Origin: Pseudopedobacter sp038243635
Lineage (GTDB): Bacteria > Bacteroidota > Bacteroidia > Sphingobacteriales > Sphingobacteriaceae
Reading direction: 5' to 3'
Assembly: GCA_038243635.1 (NCBI GenBank)
Contig: JBBSQW010000014.1
Coordinates: 1 to 64,000 of the forward strand
Length of the DNA: 64,000 nucleotides
Shown here: positions 26,904-35,480 of the stretch, piece by piece
Numbering within the stretch: position 1 is the first letter of the stretch
How the letters are laid out: each line of letters begins with the position of its first letter
Notes under the pieces: generated by a model
Database searches by the model: none
What the model was told of the DNA's origin: nothing
The model's input: the letters and a program-made list of their open reading frames with translations, nothing else
Position numbers and translations under genes: made by a program

Positions 26904-27235
26904 CTGCTGCAAATATAAGTATTGAATTAGGCTTTAACCTTTTATTATTTAGAAGAACAGAAAGCAAGATATTTTGATGAAGCTAATCCTGCTTTTCGTT
27001 CATACGCCCTCAGGCCTTAGTCACAAAGCCGGTATCCACTACTATCAGGGCTAAAAAATATTAGAAAGGAAAATCATTTACTTGCCTAGGGTATTACATC
27101 TGATTTAAAGACCATGGATTAAAGCCTCTCAAGAGAAAGAAACGTACGCACTTTAACCCAACTTTTTATAAAGCAAACCTTCCTCGAAAAATTCCGCAGG
27201 CTAGCGTTTATTCAAATAAGGGTTGTTTATAAGTT
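26904..27235. other. Intergenic region with repeat copy B
   Basis: 332 bases between the DEAD-box and FTR1 genes. It holds the second copy of the dispersed repeat and no open frame. A short motif AAATTCCGCAGGC near 27189-27201 is the reverse complement of GCCTGCGGAATTT at about 1182-1194. Confidence 0.45.
27013..27046. repeat. Dispersed intergenic repeat, copy B
   Basis: Same family as 20131-20163, sharing 'TCACA' and 'GCCGGTATCC', then 'CTA' and 'TATC' with a few substitutions. It lies between two reverse-strand genes. Confidence 0.55.
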
Positions 27236-29218
27236 TTAATTATCGTTGACCTGCTTTAAGGTTTCATCATTCTTAATTTTCGATTTCTGGTAATACAATA
27301 GACAAACAATCACCATCAATATCAGTAATTGTGCAGCATAAGTCTCTACAGTGGGGTAAATTCCTAATGACGAAAAATGAAAGTTGAAACCTACACTATT
27401 GACTGAAACCCAGCCACTCTCCTGAAAAGCGTGTACGCCCTGACCTGCCAATACCACACTAAAGACCATGATAACCACCGCTGAGTATTGAAACAGCTTT
27501 TTAACTGGTATTTTAACGGAGAAGCGCAATAAAAGATTAGAGATGATAAGAATGACGATTATCGAGCTTAGTGCACCCATCCAGATACCTGGTCTGCTGG
27601 CATCGTCGACCTGCAATTGTAGCGAAGAAAGGAAAATAACCGACTCGAATGCTTCACGAAAGACTACAATAAAAGATATAAAAGCCAGACCAAACAGCTT
27701 TTCCTGATCCAGCATTTTCCTAATACGGACTTCCACAAACTCCTTCCATTTTTGAGCTTCTGTTTTACTATGGAGCCAAAATGCTACATAGAGCAGGACT
27801 GCAACTGCCAACAGGGCTCCAAAGGCTTCCATCAGTTCTCGGTTTTGCGGTCCAAAAGAAATCAACCAATCTGTAAAAAACCAGCTGGCAACACCTATAC
27901 CAACCGCCAATAACCATCCGCCATGAACCCATTTAAGAGCCTGCTTTGCATTCAGCGATTTCAATAGACTGATAATGGTGGTAATAATCAAGACAGCCTC
28001 TAAACCTTCCCTGAGTAAAATGGAGGAAGAAACCAAAAAAGCAAACCAAAAAGAATAGGTCTGATTACCTAAAAGCACCACCGCCTTATGGATGGACGAT
28101 GTTGCATCGTTAATTTTTTGATCTAGAATATCCGGTGATTGTCGCGACTTGATAGCGGTACGAACAGCATTCATTTTAAGTTCCAACTCGGGAACAATTT
28201 TAGAATCTATGGCAGTCAATTGTCGCTCTACTGGTTCAATTCCATCTAAATAAGCGTAAAGCGCTTTATATTCTGCCTCCGAAAAATTGCCGCTTTTATA
28301 AAAAGGCATTATTTCTTTAAGATGCGCTAATGCGATGGTGAGAGCGCTCTCTTTGTTAAAAGTTGCCTGATGGAGACGAATTGCTGCGATATAGCTTTCA
28401 TCATCTGTCTTTAATTTTGCTTTCAACTCATTGTCTGAAGAACGAGCTATATCTGCAAGGTTAACTTCTTCCTGAAGATTCTTGAAAATTGCTTCTGTAC
28501 TATCTTTATCGAAACCGCTTTTATTTCTAAAACGAAGGGATTTAACATAAAAAGCAATATCCCAAACTTCTTCATCAGACAGTTCATCGAAAGAACGCAT
28601 TCCAGTGCCTTCAATACCCAATCTTGTTGTATTAAAGACCTGCAATGGGGAAACATGACCCATTAAATTACTATCTTGAAAATCGGATGGTCGCGGAGTA
28701 AAGCTGGCAGAAAGAGGCCCATCGGCCTGGCCATTTTTACCATGACAAGACTGACAGTTTGCTAAAAACATTACTTTCCCTTTTTCCATATCTGGATATT
28801 GCCGGGGACTTATTTCAATCAAACTCAGTAAAAGAAACTGCTTTTTGATACTTTGAGCTTTAAATAAAATGACCTTAGGGTCTTTTTTTTTCTGTATACT
28901 TTTTAATAAAATCGAAAATTCATGATCAAACCATTTTTTATCGATTCCCGGTACTGAAGCAGCAACAGAATTGAACATAGCAATACATTGGGCGGTAAAA
29001 TCATTCATTTCAATGTATTCGGATGGATTAATAACGTTGCCGTCTTTTACTGCCATACCGTAATCTTGCGAAATATAATCCAGCAGATTCACTACCGTTC
29101 TTGCTTGCTTAGTCAGTGTTTTATTTTGCTCGTTTGTTTGGGCATAGCCAAAGAAGCAAAGTGTAATTAAAAAGGCAAAAACGGATAAACACTTGTTATT
29201 GAGGAATGCGCTAATCAT
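27236..29218 (-). CDS. FTR1-family iron permease fused to a cytochrome c domain
   Basis: A 660-residue inner-membrane protein with a signal peptide (residues 1-26, ending near 'GYAQT'). A periplasmic N-half includes a c-type heme site 'CQSCH' (Cys155, Cys158, His159) and a 'GTGMRSF' Met that may be the axial ligand. The C-half is an FTR1/EfeU permease with about seven spans and the two iron-binding motifs REGLE (403-407) and REAFE (521-525). The fusion suggests that Fe(II) is oxidised by the heme domain during uptake, as known for FTR1-like systems using other oxidases. An eight-base overlap with the upstream small gene suggests coupled translation. Confidence 0.92.
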   Translation of the reverse strand: MISAFLNNKCLSVFAFLITLCFFGYAQTNEQNKTLTKQARTVVNLLDYISQDYGMAVKDGNVINPSEYIEMNDFTAQCIAMFNSVAASVPGIDKKWFDHEFSILLKSIQKKKDPKVILFKAQSIKKQFLLLSLIEISPRQYPDMEKGKVMFLANCQSCHGKNGQADGPLSASFTPRPSDFQDSNLMGHVSPLQVFNTTRLGIEGTGMRSFDELSDEEVWDIAFYVKSLRFRNKSGFDKDSTEAIFKNLQEEVNLADIARSSDNELKAKLKTDDESYIAAIRLHQATFNKESALTIALAHLKEIMPFYKSGNFSEAEYKALYAYLDGIEPVERQLTAIDSKIVPELELKMNAVRTAIKSRQSPDILDQKINDATSSIHKAVVLLGNQTYSFWFAFLVSSSILLREGLEAVLIITTIISLLKSLNAKQALKWVHGGWLLAVGIGVASWFFTDWLISFGPQNRELMEAFGALLAVAVLLYVAFWLHSKTEAQKWKEFVEVRIRKMLDQEKLFGLAFISFIVVFREAFESVIFLSSLQLQVDDASRPGIWMGALSSIIVILIISNLLLRFSVKIPVKKLFQYSAVVIMVFSVVLAGQGVHAFQESGWVSVNSVGFNFHFSSLGIYPTVETYAAQLLILMVIVCLLYYQKSKIKNDETLKQVNDN

Positions 29219-29372
29219 TATTTATTGACATGGGTTGTAAATGATAATATTGCTGATTGGAAGAATGAGCATGTGCTACATTTGAGTTTGATGCACTTTC
29301 TTGAGCCGGAGCATCCAGAATAAAACTCAGTGCTAAAACCAAAAAACCACAGAAAAAACATAGTGTTCTCAC
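29211..29372 (-). CDS. Small secreted His-containing protein upstream of FTR1
   Basis: A 53-residue frame starting at GTG (29372) and overlapping the FTR1 start by eight bases. Residues 1-23 form a signal peptide with a hydrophobic core ('FLVLALSFIL') and a plausible cleavage after 'DAPAQ'. The mature peptide is about 29 residues, with His, Tyr, Gln and Met ('AHAHSSNQQYYHLQPM') able to bind metal. No family recognised. The overlap and the operator-like palindrome just upstream argue for a real gene that is co-expressed with the permease. A GTG start and short length keep confidence moderate. Confidence 0.55.
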   Translation of the reverse strand: MRTLCFFCGFLVLALSFILDAPAQESASNSNVAHAHSSNQQYYHLQPMSINND

Positions 29373-29382
29373 GCGACAAAGA

Positions 29383-29403
29383 TATTTAGAATTATTCTAA
29401 ATA
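29383..29403. promoter_or_regulatory. Palindromic operator-like site for the iron-uptake operon
   Basis: A perfect 9-1-9 palindrome, ATTTAGAATTATTCTAAAT at 29384-29402, extended by one base pair each side. It is 11 bases upstream of the small gene's start. Its size and position suit an iron-responsive repressor of the Fur or DtxR type; which one is not known. Confidence 0.6.
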
Positions 29404-29486
29404 AAGATACCTAATTTTAATTTACTGGTTAACCCTCAAGGGTCAGCTATAGAATTACTCTTCTAAGGTCGAAAAGTGCTTTAACG

Positions 29487-29954
29487 TTAAACATCCATTT
29501 TCAACCTCGAGTCAAAGTTAAACAGAATAACATCCAGTACTTTTATCTTAGAAAAATCAGGATGAGCCGGGTTTAACAAATAATTATATTCTCGATCTAC
29601 AATTGCCGACGGAACTTTCAACACTGCAGAACCCATATCCGAAAGCCATCTGTTCCCTAATTTCTGATTGATAGGGTAATGCGAAACCTTAAACCATTCG
29701 GTACTTAGCTTTTGTAACTCCGACAGCCTTATTTCCTCGATAAACAATTGATCATTCAACTCAATCATTGCCATCGAAAATCTTCCAGAATTTAAAGCCG
29801 AACCACTTTTGTGCGCCAAAACCTCCAAACAAGATAACGAAGCCGACCCAGCCGTATAAATCATCCGTTCGTTCTCGCTATTCCACCGACCAGCAAAGCC
29901 TGGCGCAAATGGTGAGGAAGCAAATTTTGTTTGGGTAATTCTGTAAACTAACAT
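29487..29954 (-). CDS. RES-domain toxin
   Basis: A 155-residue RES domain protein. The three residues naming the family are seen: Arg in 'VYRIT' (Arg5) with 'AGRW' (Arg23), Glu in 'SCLEVLAH' (Glu44) and Ser in 'KVPSAIV' (Ser116). RES toxins degrade NAD+ by phosphorolysis in characterised cases. The gene follows the antitoxin by 73 bases on the same strand, the usual antitoxin-first order. Length is normal and no break is seen. Confidence 0.9.
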   Translation of the reverse strand: MLVYRITQTKFASSPFAPGFAGRWNSENERMIYTAGSASLSCLEVLAHKSGSALNSGRFSMAMIELNDQLFIEEIRLSELQKLSTEWFKVSHYPINQKLGNRWLSDMGSAVLKVPSAIVDREYNYLLNPAHPDFSKIKVLDVILFNFDSRLKMDV

Positions 29955-30027
29955 TTTGCAGACTAAAGACTCAAAGCAGCAAGCTCAACGCAAATACTGA
30001 ATGAAAAAGAGAGTAAAAACATTGTTT

Positions 30028-30483
30028 TTAAGCCAACACACCGTGATCTATACGGTTTAACTCGTTTATTACAATGTTAATGCCCGTAATAGAATCTAAT
30101 AAATCATTTGGCTTTGCATCAATACCAATATTGTGTTGTGGCAGCCAGTTTTTAAACTCTTGCACAGATCCAAAAGTATCTATGCCCTTATCATAAAGTT
30201 CTAATAAGAAAAGAACGTGTTCACTTAAACTAGTACTGAGTTCTTTTGGATTATTTAAATGCTTACGAAGCGTAGGTTCGGTTAAATCTAAGTTTTTAGC
30301 CATATCCAAGCGGGTAGTACCACTTATTTGAAGTAAATCATTTAATGATTTAGATGACAAACCACCTTTAATTACTTGCAACCTACTAATTGGAGACTCA
30401 AAATAGGTTTGGTAAGGCACCAACATATCTTCAACTATAGGTGGCTTGCTGTCTTCATCATCCAAAACCTTGTAGTTTTTCAT
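30028..30483 (-). CDS. Xre/MbcA/ParS-type antitoxin
   Basis: A 151-residue protein. The first 50 residues are a variable lead. A central helix-turn-helix-like region ('LLQISGTTRLDMAKNL', 'LTEPTLRKHLNNPKELS') is followed by the toxin-binding C-terminal domain of the DUF2384 type ('ALELYDKGIDTFGSVQEFKNWL' in part, 'PNDLLDSITGINIVINELNRI'). It should neutralise the RES toxin and repress the operon. The ATG at 30483 is used; a TTG two codons upstream is in frame. Confidence 0.87.
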   Translation of the reverse strand: MKNYKVLDDEDSKPPIVEDMLVPYQTYFESPISRLQVIKGGLSSKSLNDLLQISGTTRLDMAKNLDLTEPTLRKHLNNPKELSTSLSEHVLFLLELYDKGIDTFGSVQEFKNWLPQHNIGIDAKPNDLLDSITGINIVINELNRIDHGVLA

Positions 30484-30574
30484 ACCCAAATGTAATAATT
30501 TTCTTTTTAAATTGAAAATATTTTCACATCCTTTTCATTAAATCTATCTTCTAAGTTTTGCCGTTATTAAACTG

Positions 30575-31540
30575 ATGAAACAAATATTTGCCATAGTTAT
30601 AATTTTGATAAGCAACTTAAAGCTTTTTGCGCAAAGCGATCAAACTGCAAACCAGGAATTTATTGAGCGTTATAAGCAAAACAGCGAACTTTCCTACACA
30701 TCGCCACTTTCCGAAATTGGCGCTCCATCTAAATATCTTTTATCGGGAAAGTTAACGACTACTTACATGATATTGGGAACTAAATCCTTACCGATTGCTT
30801 TCGCTTTAATACCCGATTTTACCGTTCGTGTTAGAAACGAGAACTCTGCAGGTGTTAGAACACCGAGTTTTAAATTAGGGGGAACGGCGTTTATACGCTT
30901 AAATAAAGACGTAAAAAACTATAAATATGCAGAGCTTGGCTTTACACATCACTCAAACGGACAAGACGCTTCCGCTGTAAACACAGATGGAACAATAAAT
31001 ACTTATAATGGTAATTTTAGCACTAATTACCTAACTACAAGCTATCGGTTTGGTAAATTTGATAATCATGAACAAGCGGAAAATTATAATTCTTACAACC
31101 ATAAAGTAGGATTAGAATGGCATAAGTGGTTTTCTTACGAAAAAGCGCTTGAAGGTAAATATGGGTTTACTCGTTTGCTTTATGATTTTTCGTTTAGAAA
31201 GTACGCGTTTTACACCAGCGAAAAAGAAAATAGGTGGAAAAAATCGACGTCAAAGGATAACACAAAAAAGAGTTTAGAAAAAGAGTTTTTACGATTGAAC
31301 GCACAATTTTCTTATGCGGTAAATGCTATGAACAGCAGTCCACTTACTGATATCAAGAAAAGGCTAAACGCAGAACTTACTGCAAATTACAGTTTGCCTT
31401 TTATGCATAATGTGTTTTTGATGGCCACCGCTGGCTATTACGGCGAAGATCGATATAATATTTACTTCGGCGACAACTATCCGTTTGTACGGTTTGGGAT
31501 TTCCACAGGTTTTATCAAATACAAACTAACTAAAAACTGA
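30575..31540 (+). CDS. OMPLA-like outer-membrane beta-barrel (putative phospholipase A)
   Basis: A 321-residue protein with a signal peptide (residues 1-19, 'LISNLKLFAQ'). The mature part has alternating beta strands ending in an aromatic C-terminus. The segment 'LGFTHHSNGQD' (His125, Ser127, Asn128, Gly129) matches the H-x-S-N-G active-site motif of outer-membrane phospholipase A, and 'STNYLTTSYRFG' further on could supply the third residue (Asn151). Overall family resemblance to PldA is inferred from this and from predicted strand content. It stands alone, converging with DUF502. Confidence 0.55.
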   Translation: MKQIFAIVIILISNLKLFAQSDQTANQEFIERYKQNSELSYTSPLSEIGAPSKYLLSGKLTTTYMILGTKSLPIAFALIPDFTVRVRNENSAGVRTPSFKLGGTAFIRLNKDVKNYKYAELGFTHHSNGQDASAVNTDGTINTYNGNFSTNYLTTSYRFGKFDNHEQAENYNSYNHKVGLEWHKWFSYEKALEGKYGFTRLLYDFSFRKYAFYTSEKENRWKKSTSKDNTKKSLEKEFLRLNAQFSYAVNAMNSSPLTDIKKRLNAELTANYSLPFMHNVFLMATAGYYGEDRYNIYFGDNYPFVRFGISTGFIKYKLTKN

Positions 31541-31552
31541 TTCACTAACTAC

Positions 31553-32146
31553 CTAGTGAATAGAACTTACCCCACCGGAAACAATAAATTTCATGGCCTG
31601 AGCCGATGTCATTTTTAACGGCTTTACTTGTTCTGCTTTTACAATCAATACCTGCCCCGCAAACGAGTATGACCATGGGAAATAAACAGCCACATCTCCT
31701 TTTAAACCAATAACGGTTAAATCTTTTTGAGTTAAAAAACCAATTCTTTTGAAGCCATGACTGTCTTCTACCAACACCGGCTCATTCAATTTTTTATCAT
31801 CTCCAACAAAAGCTTCCGTTAAATCTTTAATAGACGAATAAATAAACTTAAAAATTGGGAGCTTATTTAACCATTTACTAAACCAATTATAAATAGGTTC
31901 GGTAATTAAGTAAGTGGCAATAATACCTGACACTAAAATCACTAAAATCACAGAAAGCAAACCTAAACCGGGTATGTACAGAGGCTTCCCAGTGGTCGGG
32001 TCTACAAAAATCCACTCGCTTAAATTAAGCGCATCATCCACAGAAGAAAAAGCCCAAAACAGCAAAAAGAATGCTGCGCCTAAGGGCAAAACAACCAATA
32101 ATCCCTTAATAAAATACCTTAATAAGGCACTAAAAATCCTTTTCAT
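31553..32146 (-). CDS. DUF502 family membrane protein
   Basis: A 197-residue protein with two membrane segments (about 10-32 and 58-80) and a cytoplasmic C-domain. It has family features 'YFIKGLLVVLPLGAAFFLL' near the start, 'PGLGLL' before the second span, 'PIFKFIYSSIKDLTEAF' and 'DLTVIGLKGDVAVYFPWSYSFAGQ' (in part). The function of DUF502 is unknown in general. It lies eight bases after the MurF-Alr gene, suggesting shared transcription. Confidence 0.88.
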   Translation of the reverse strand: MKRIFSALLRYFIKGLLVVLPLGAAFFLLFWAFSSVDDALNLSEWIFVDPTTGKPLYIPGLGLLSVILVILVSGIIATYLITEPIYNWFSKWLNKLPIFKFIYSSIKDLTEAFVGDDKKLNEPVLVEDSHGFKRIGFLTQKDLTVIGLKGDVAVYFPWSYSFAGQVLIVKAEQVKPLKMTSAQAMKFIVSGGVSSIH

Positions 32147-32154
32147 AATTCTAA

Positions 32155-34608
32155 TTATTCGTAAAAGTACACTCTTTTTACTCGTTGCGAAATGTTAGTA
32201 ATCACTTCATAAGGAATGGTGTTCACTTGTTTAGCAACTTCATAAACGCTCAAGCCCTCTCCGAAAATAATTACATCATCTCCCTCAGCTGCATCAGCAC
32301 CTGTTATATCTAACATCGTCATATCCATACAAATGTTACCTATGGTTGGCACCACTTGGTTATTGATCAGCATGATTCCTTTTCCGTTACCCAATATTCG
32401 CGGATAACCGTCCGCATAGCCTATTTTAACGGTAGCTATTTTACCATCGTAAGGCATTACTCCACTTCTTCCGTAACCAACGGTATCCCCTTTTTTTAAT
32501 GTTTTTATTTGGGAGATGGTAGTTTTTAAACTTAAAACGTTCGCCAATAAAGGCTTTTCTTCCTCCACACTTTCGATACCATAAAGTCCAATACCCAATC
32601 GCACCATATCAAACTGTGCTTCTGGCCATTTACTAATGCCAGAAGTATTTGAAATGTGTTTCAAAAAAGAATAGGAAAGGCTGGCTTCCAAAATTTTTGT
32701 CATCGACTCAAAATCAGCAATTTGTTGTAAAGTAAAATCATGGTGAGCTTCATTATCACTAGCCACCAAATGCGAGAACACCGACTTTACTCTTAACACA
32801 GATTGGGAAGTGATTGTAGCAACTAACTCCTTAATGGCGTCTTTATCAAAACCCAGCCTATGCATTCCGGTATCTAATTTGATATGAATAGGATAATCTT
32901 TCGCATTTTTATCGATTAAAAAATCAGTGAAAGCCTGCAAAATTCTTAAAGAATAAAGTTCTGGCTCTAGGTTATAATCGAATATCGCTTCGAAAGAAGA
33001 GACTTCCGGGCTTAAAACCATTATTGGAATATTAATCCCGGCTTGTCTTAATGCAACTCCCTCATCGGCGTAAGCCACCGCTAGATAATCTACTCTGTGG
33101 TGTTGCAATAAATTAGCCACCTCGTCGCTTCCGCTACCATAAGCAAAAGCTTTAACCATTGCCATTAGCTTTACACTAGGCTTTAATTTCGCCTTATAAT
33201 GTTTCAAATTGTGAACAATAGCGTTCAGGTTAATTTCCAAAACCGTATCATGCACTTTTTGAGTTAGCATTTTACTGATTTTTTCAAATTCGAAATCTCT
33301 TGCTCCCTTCAGTAATATCGTTTCACTTTTAAAAGCACCACTTTTAAACTGTCCAATAAAATCATCCGTATTTTTATAGAACAAGCTCCCTAACGGAAAC
33401 AAATATTTATATGTGTTAAGTTCTGGACCAATTCCAATAAACTGGTTTAATCCTTTATTTTCGATTAGGTTAGCGACGTCTTGATAAAGGTCTTCGGTAG
33501 ATTTACCCGACTGGTGAATATCTGATAAAATTAGCGTTTTTTTAGGGTGTTGATTCTGTTGATTCAGAAAATCTAGTGCAATATCAAGCGAAGAAAAATC
33601 AGAATTGTACGAGTCGTCAATAACTGCAGACTGGTTAATTCCATTTTTGAGCTCTAAACGCATTTTAACAGGCAAAAGTTTCGCCATTCTTTTAGCAATC
33701 GCTTCTTGCTTAATACCAAAACATAAAAGAGTAGCCCAACAAATTACCGCGTTCTCTATCGAGACTTGATTACTGAAAGGAATTGTGATTTCGATATTAG
33801 CTTGTTGGTATATGGCAGAAATTGTTGTGTTTCCCTCATTGCGAGTTATTTTATCGACTCTTAAATCCGCATCCTCAATTACGCTCCATGTAAAAACCTT
33901 TTTGCCTGCTGGTAACGCCCATTCGTATTGGCTATTTGCAATTAGGATGTTTACATTATCAAAAAGAGAAACCTTTTCCTGTAATTTTTGGGCTCTACTT
34001 TCAAAACCTCCATCATGTGCAGCGGCAATATTGGTCAAAATCCCAACACTTGGTTTAATTACATTCTCTAAGTATTTCATCTCGCCGACGGTAGAAATGC
34101 CTGCTTCAAATATTCCCAAGTTATAGTCATCGCTCATTTGCCAAACCGAAAGAGGCACTCCAATCTGCGAATTATAGCTTTTTGGGCTTCTTACAATATC
34201 GTAATCTGGCGCTAAAAGTTGATAAAGCCATTCTTTAACAATTGTTTTTCCATTACTTCCTGTAATTCCTATAACGGGATAATTGAATCTTTCGCGGTGA
34301 ATCGCAACAATTTGTTGCATAGCTTTGGTAGTATCATTAACCCAAATAAAATTAGCATTTGGATAAGACTCCGTATCAAAACCTAAATCAGTTAAAATAA
34401 AAGTGTTTACGCCAAGCTTATAAAGCGGAGAAATATACTGATGAGCATCTCTAGTTCCTTTTAAAGTAAAGAAGACCGAATTTTTAGCGTCGGTAATTTT
34501 ACGGCTATCAGTTAGTAAATGTTTAATAACTTGTTGTGGACTATTAAGCATAGACTTAATACCTGTAATTTTTGATAATTCTTCGGCCTTAAAAGAAAAC
34601 TGCGACAT
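32155..34608 (-). CDS. Bifunctional MurF / alanine racemase
   Basis: An 817-residue fusion found in Bacteroidota. The first about 450 residues are MurF: the ATP loop 'GITGSNGKTIVKEW', 'SPKSYNSQIGVPLSVW' and 'DDSYNSDFSSL'. From about 455 follows alanine racemase ('LEINLNAIVHNLKHYKAKL', PLP lysine in 'MVKAFAYGSG', and 'IKLDTGMHRLGF' and 'NICMDMTMLDI'). It makes D-alanine from L-alanine and adds D-Ala-D-Ala to UDP-MurNAc-tripeptide for cell wall synthesis. It is divergent from recX and is followed closely by DUF502. Confidence 0.95.
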   Translation of the reverse strand: MSQFSFKAEELSKITGIKSMLNSPQQVIKHLLTDSRKITDAKNSVFFTLKGTRDAHQYISPLYKLGVNTFILTDLGFDTESYPNANFIWVNDTTKAMQQIVAIHRERFNYPVIGITGSNGKTIVKEWLYQLLAPDYDIVRSPKSYNSQIGVPLSVWQMSDDYNLGIFEAGISTVGEMKYLENVIKPSVGILTNIAAAHDGGFESRAQKLQEKVSLFDNVNILIANSQYEWALPAGKKVFTWSVIEDADLRVDKITRNEGNTTISAIYQQANIEITIPFSNQVSIENAVICWATLLCFGIKQEAIAKRMAKLLPVKMRLELKNGINQSAVIDDSYNSDFSSLDIALDFLNQQNQHPKKTLILSDIHQSGKSTEDLYQDVANLIENKGLNQFIGIGPELNTYKYLFPLGSLFYKNTDDFIGQFKSGAFKSETILLKGARDFEFEKISKMLTQKVHDTVLEINLNAIVHNLKHYKAKLKPSVKLMAMVKAFAYGSGSDEVANLLQHHRVDYLAVAYADEGVALRQAGINIPIMVLSPEVSSFEAIFDYNLEPELYSLRILQAFTDFLIDKNAKDYPIHIKLDTGMHRLGFDKDAIKELVATITSQSVLRVKSVFSHLVASDNEAHHDFTLQQIADFESMTKILEASLSYSFLKHISNTSGISKWPEAQFDMVRLGIGLYGIESVEEEKPLLANVLSLKTTISQIKTLKKGDTVGYGRSGVMPYDGKIATVKIGYADGYPRILGNGKGIMLINNQVVPTIGNICMDMTMLDITGADAAEGDDVIIFGEGLSVYEVAKQVNTIPYEVITNISQRVKRVYFYE

Positions 34609-34656
34609 GTGCGCAAATTTGACAATTATTCACGAATATCACTAATTTTATAGCTT

Positions 34657-35136
34657 ATGGAACCAAAAATAAACCAGCCAGTGAGTTATCATTCTGCCTT
34701 ATTAAAAGCCGAAGCTTATTGTGCCTACCAAGAAAGAAGCCAATATGAAGTTAGAGGAAAGTTAATAACATTAGGTTTACGCGGTTTAGATATAGAAAAT
34801 ATCATTGTGACCTTAATAGAAAATAATTTTTTAAATGAAGAACGCTTTGCGATAGCTTATGCAAATGGAAAATTAAGGATTAAAGGTTGGGGACGAAGAA
34901 AAATTAATGATGGCTTAAAATTTAAACAAGTATCTGCTCCGCTGATTAAAAAAGCATTGAAAAATTTAGATGAGGATGAGTATTTGATAAAGTTAAAAGA
35001 GTTGCTAGAGAAAAAACGACCACTTATCAAAGAAAAACAGGAGTATAAGCTGAATTATAAACTCGGCCAGTACGCTATAAGCAGAGGTTTTGAGCCGGAT
35101 TTAGTTTTTTATGTATTGAAAACTAATGAATTATAA
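34657..35136 (+). CDS. recX: Regulatory protein RecX
   Basis: A 159-residue all-helical protein built of three RecX repeats. 'AYCAYQERSQYEVRGKL' and 'LIENNFLNEERFAIAYANGK' are typical, with 'RIKGWGRRKINDGLKFKQV' next and 'KYKLNYKLGQYAISRGFEPDLV'-like end (in part). RecX inhibits RecA filament growth. recA is not in the window. The gene is followed by a promoter and three tRNAs. Confidence 0.9.
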   Translation: MEPKINQPVSYHSALLKAEAYCAYQERSQYEVRGKLITLGLRGLDIENIIVTLIENNFLNEERFAIAYANGKLRIKGWGRRKINDGLKFKQVSAPLIKKALKNLDEDEYLIKLKELLEKKRPLIKEKQEYKLNYKLGQYAISRGFEPDLVFYVLKTNEL

Positions 35137-35165
35137 AAAACTTTCAATTTTTTTAGTTCGGCGAC

Positions 35166-35195
35166 TTGCAAAGAATGTTTTTCTGTCTATATTTG
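35166..35195 (+). promoter_or_regulatory. Promoter of the tRNA cluster
   Basis: TTG at 35166-35168 and TATATTTG at 35188-35195 with a 19-base spacer fit the Bacteroidota consensus. Transcription would begin about 30 bases before the first tRNA. Confidence 0.65.
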
Positions 35196-35229
35196 CAACC
35201 CGCAAGGGAAACAAAGTTCTTTAAAATAT

Positions 35230-35302
35230 GCGAAAGTAGCTCAGTTGGTAGAGCACAACCTTGCCAAGGTTGGGGTCGCGAGTTCGAATCTCGTCTTTCG
35301 CT
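35230..35302 (+). tRNA. tRNA-Gly (GCC), copy 1
   Basis: The 73-base cloverleaf starts GCGAAAG and ends CTTTCGC plus discriminator T. The anticodon loop CTTGCCAAG gives anticodon GCC; the T arm has GTTCGAATC. No CCA is encoded. The sequence is identical to copy 2. Confidence 0.95.
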
Positions 35303-35341
35303 CTAAATACTTTAATTAGTATTTATTAAGCTTAAATGCTT

Positions 35342-35426
35342 GCTCAGATGGTGGAACTGGTAGACACGCAGGACTTAAAATCCTGTTCCCGTTAAGGGAG
35401 TGCGGGTTCGATTCCCGCTCTGAGTA
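35342..35426 (+). tRNA. tRNA-Leu (TAA)
   Basis: An 85-base class II tRNA. The acceptor GCTCAGA pairs with TCTGAGT, discriminator A. The anticodon loop ACTTAAAAT gives TAA. A variable arm TGTTCCCGTTAAGGGAGT and T-loop GTTCGATTC are seen. No CCA is encoded. Confidence 0.95.
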
Positions 35427-35429
35427 CAA

Positions 35430-35463
35430 AAAAAACTTCTTACATGCCCGTAAGAAGTTTTTT
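35430..35463 (+). terminator. Terminator between tRNA-Leu and tRNA-Gly copy 2
   Basis: A 14-base-pair stem, CTTCTTAC with GTAAGAAG extended by A/T pairs, around ATGCCC, followed by a T-run. The first two tRNAs therefore form one unit and the third has separate transcription or read-through. Confidence 0.8.
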
Positions 35464-35480
35464 TTATGCTCAAATTACAA

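Noticed and set aside
1182..27201. 13-base inverted match GCCTGCGGAATTT / AAATTCCGCAGGC
   Set aside because: A single short match 26 kb apart is weak evidence for a repeat family without a genome search.
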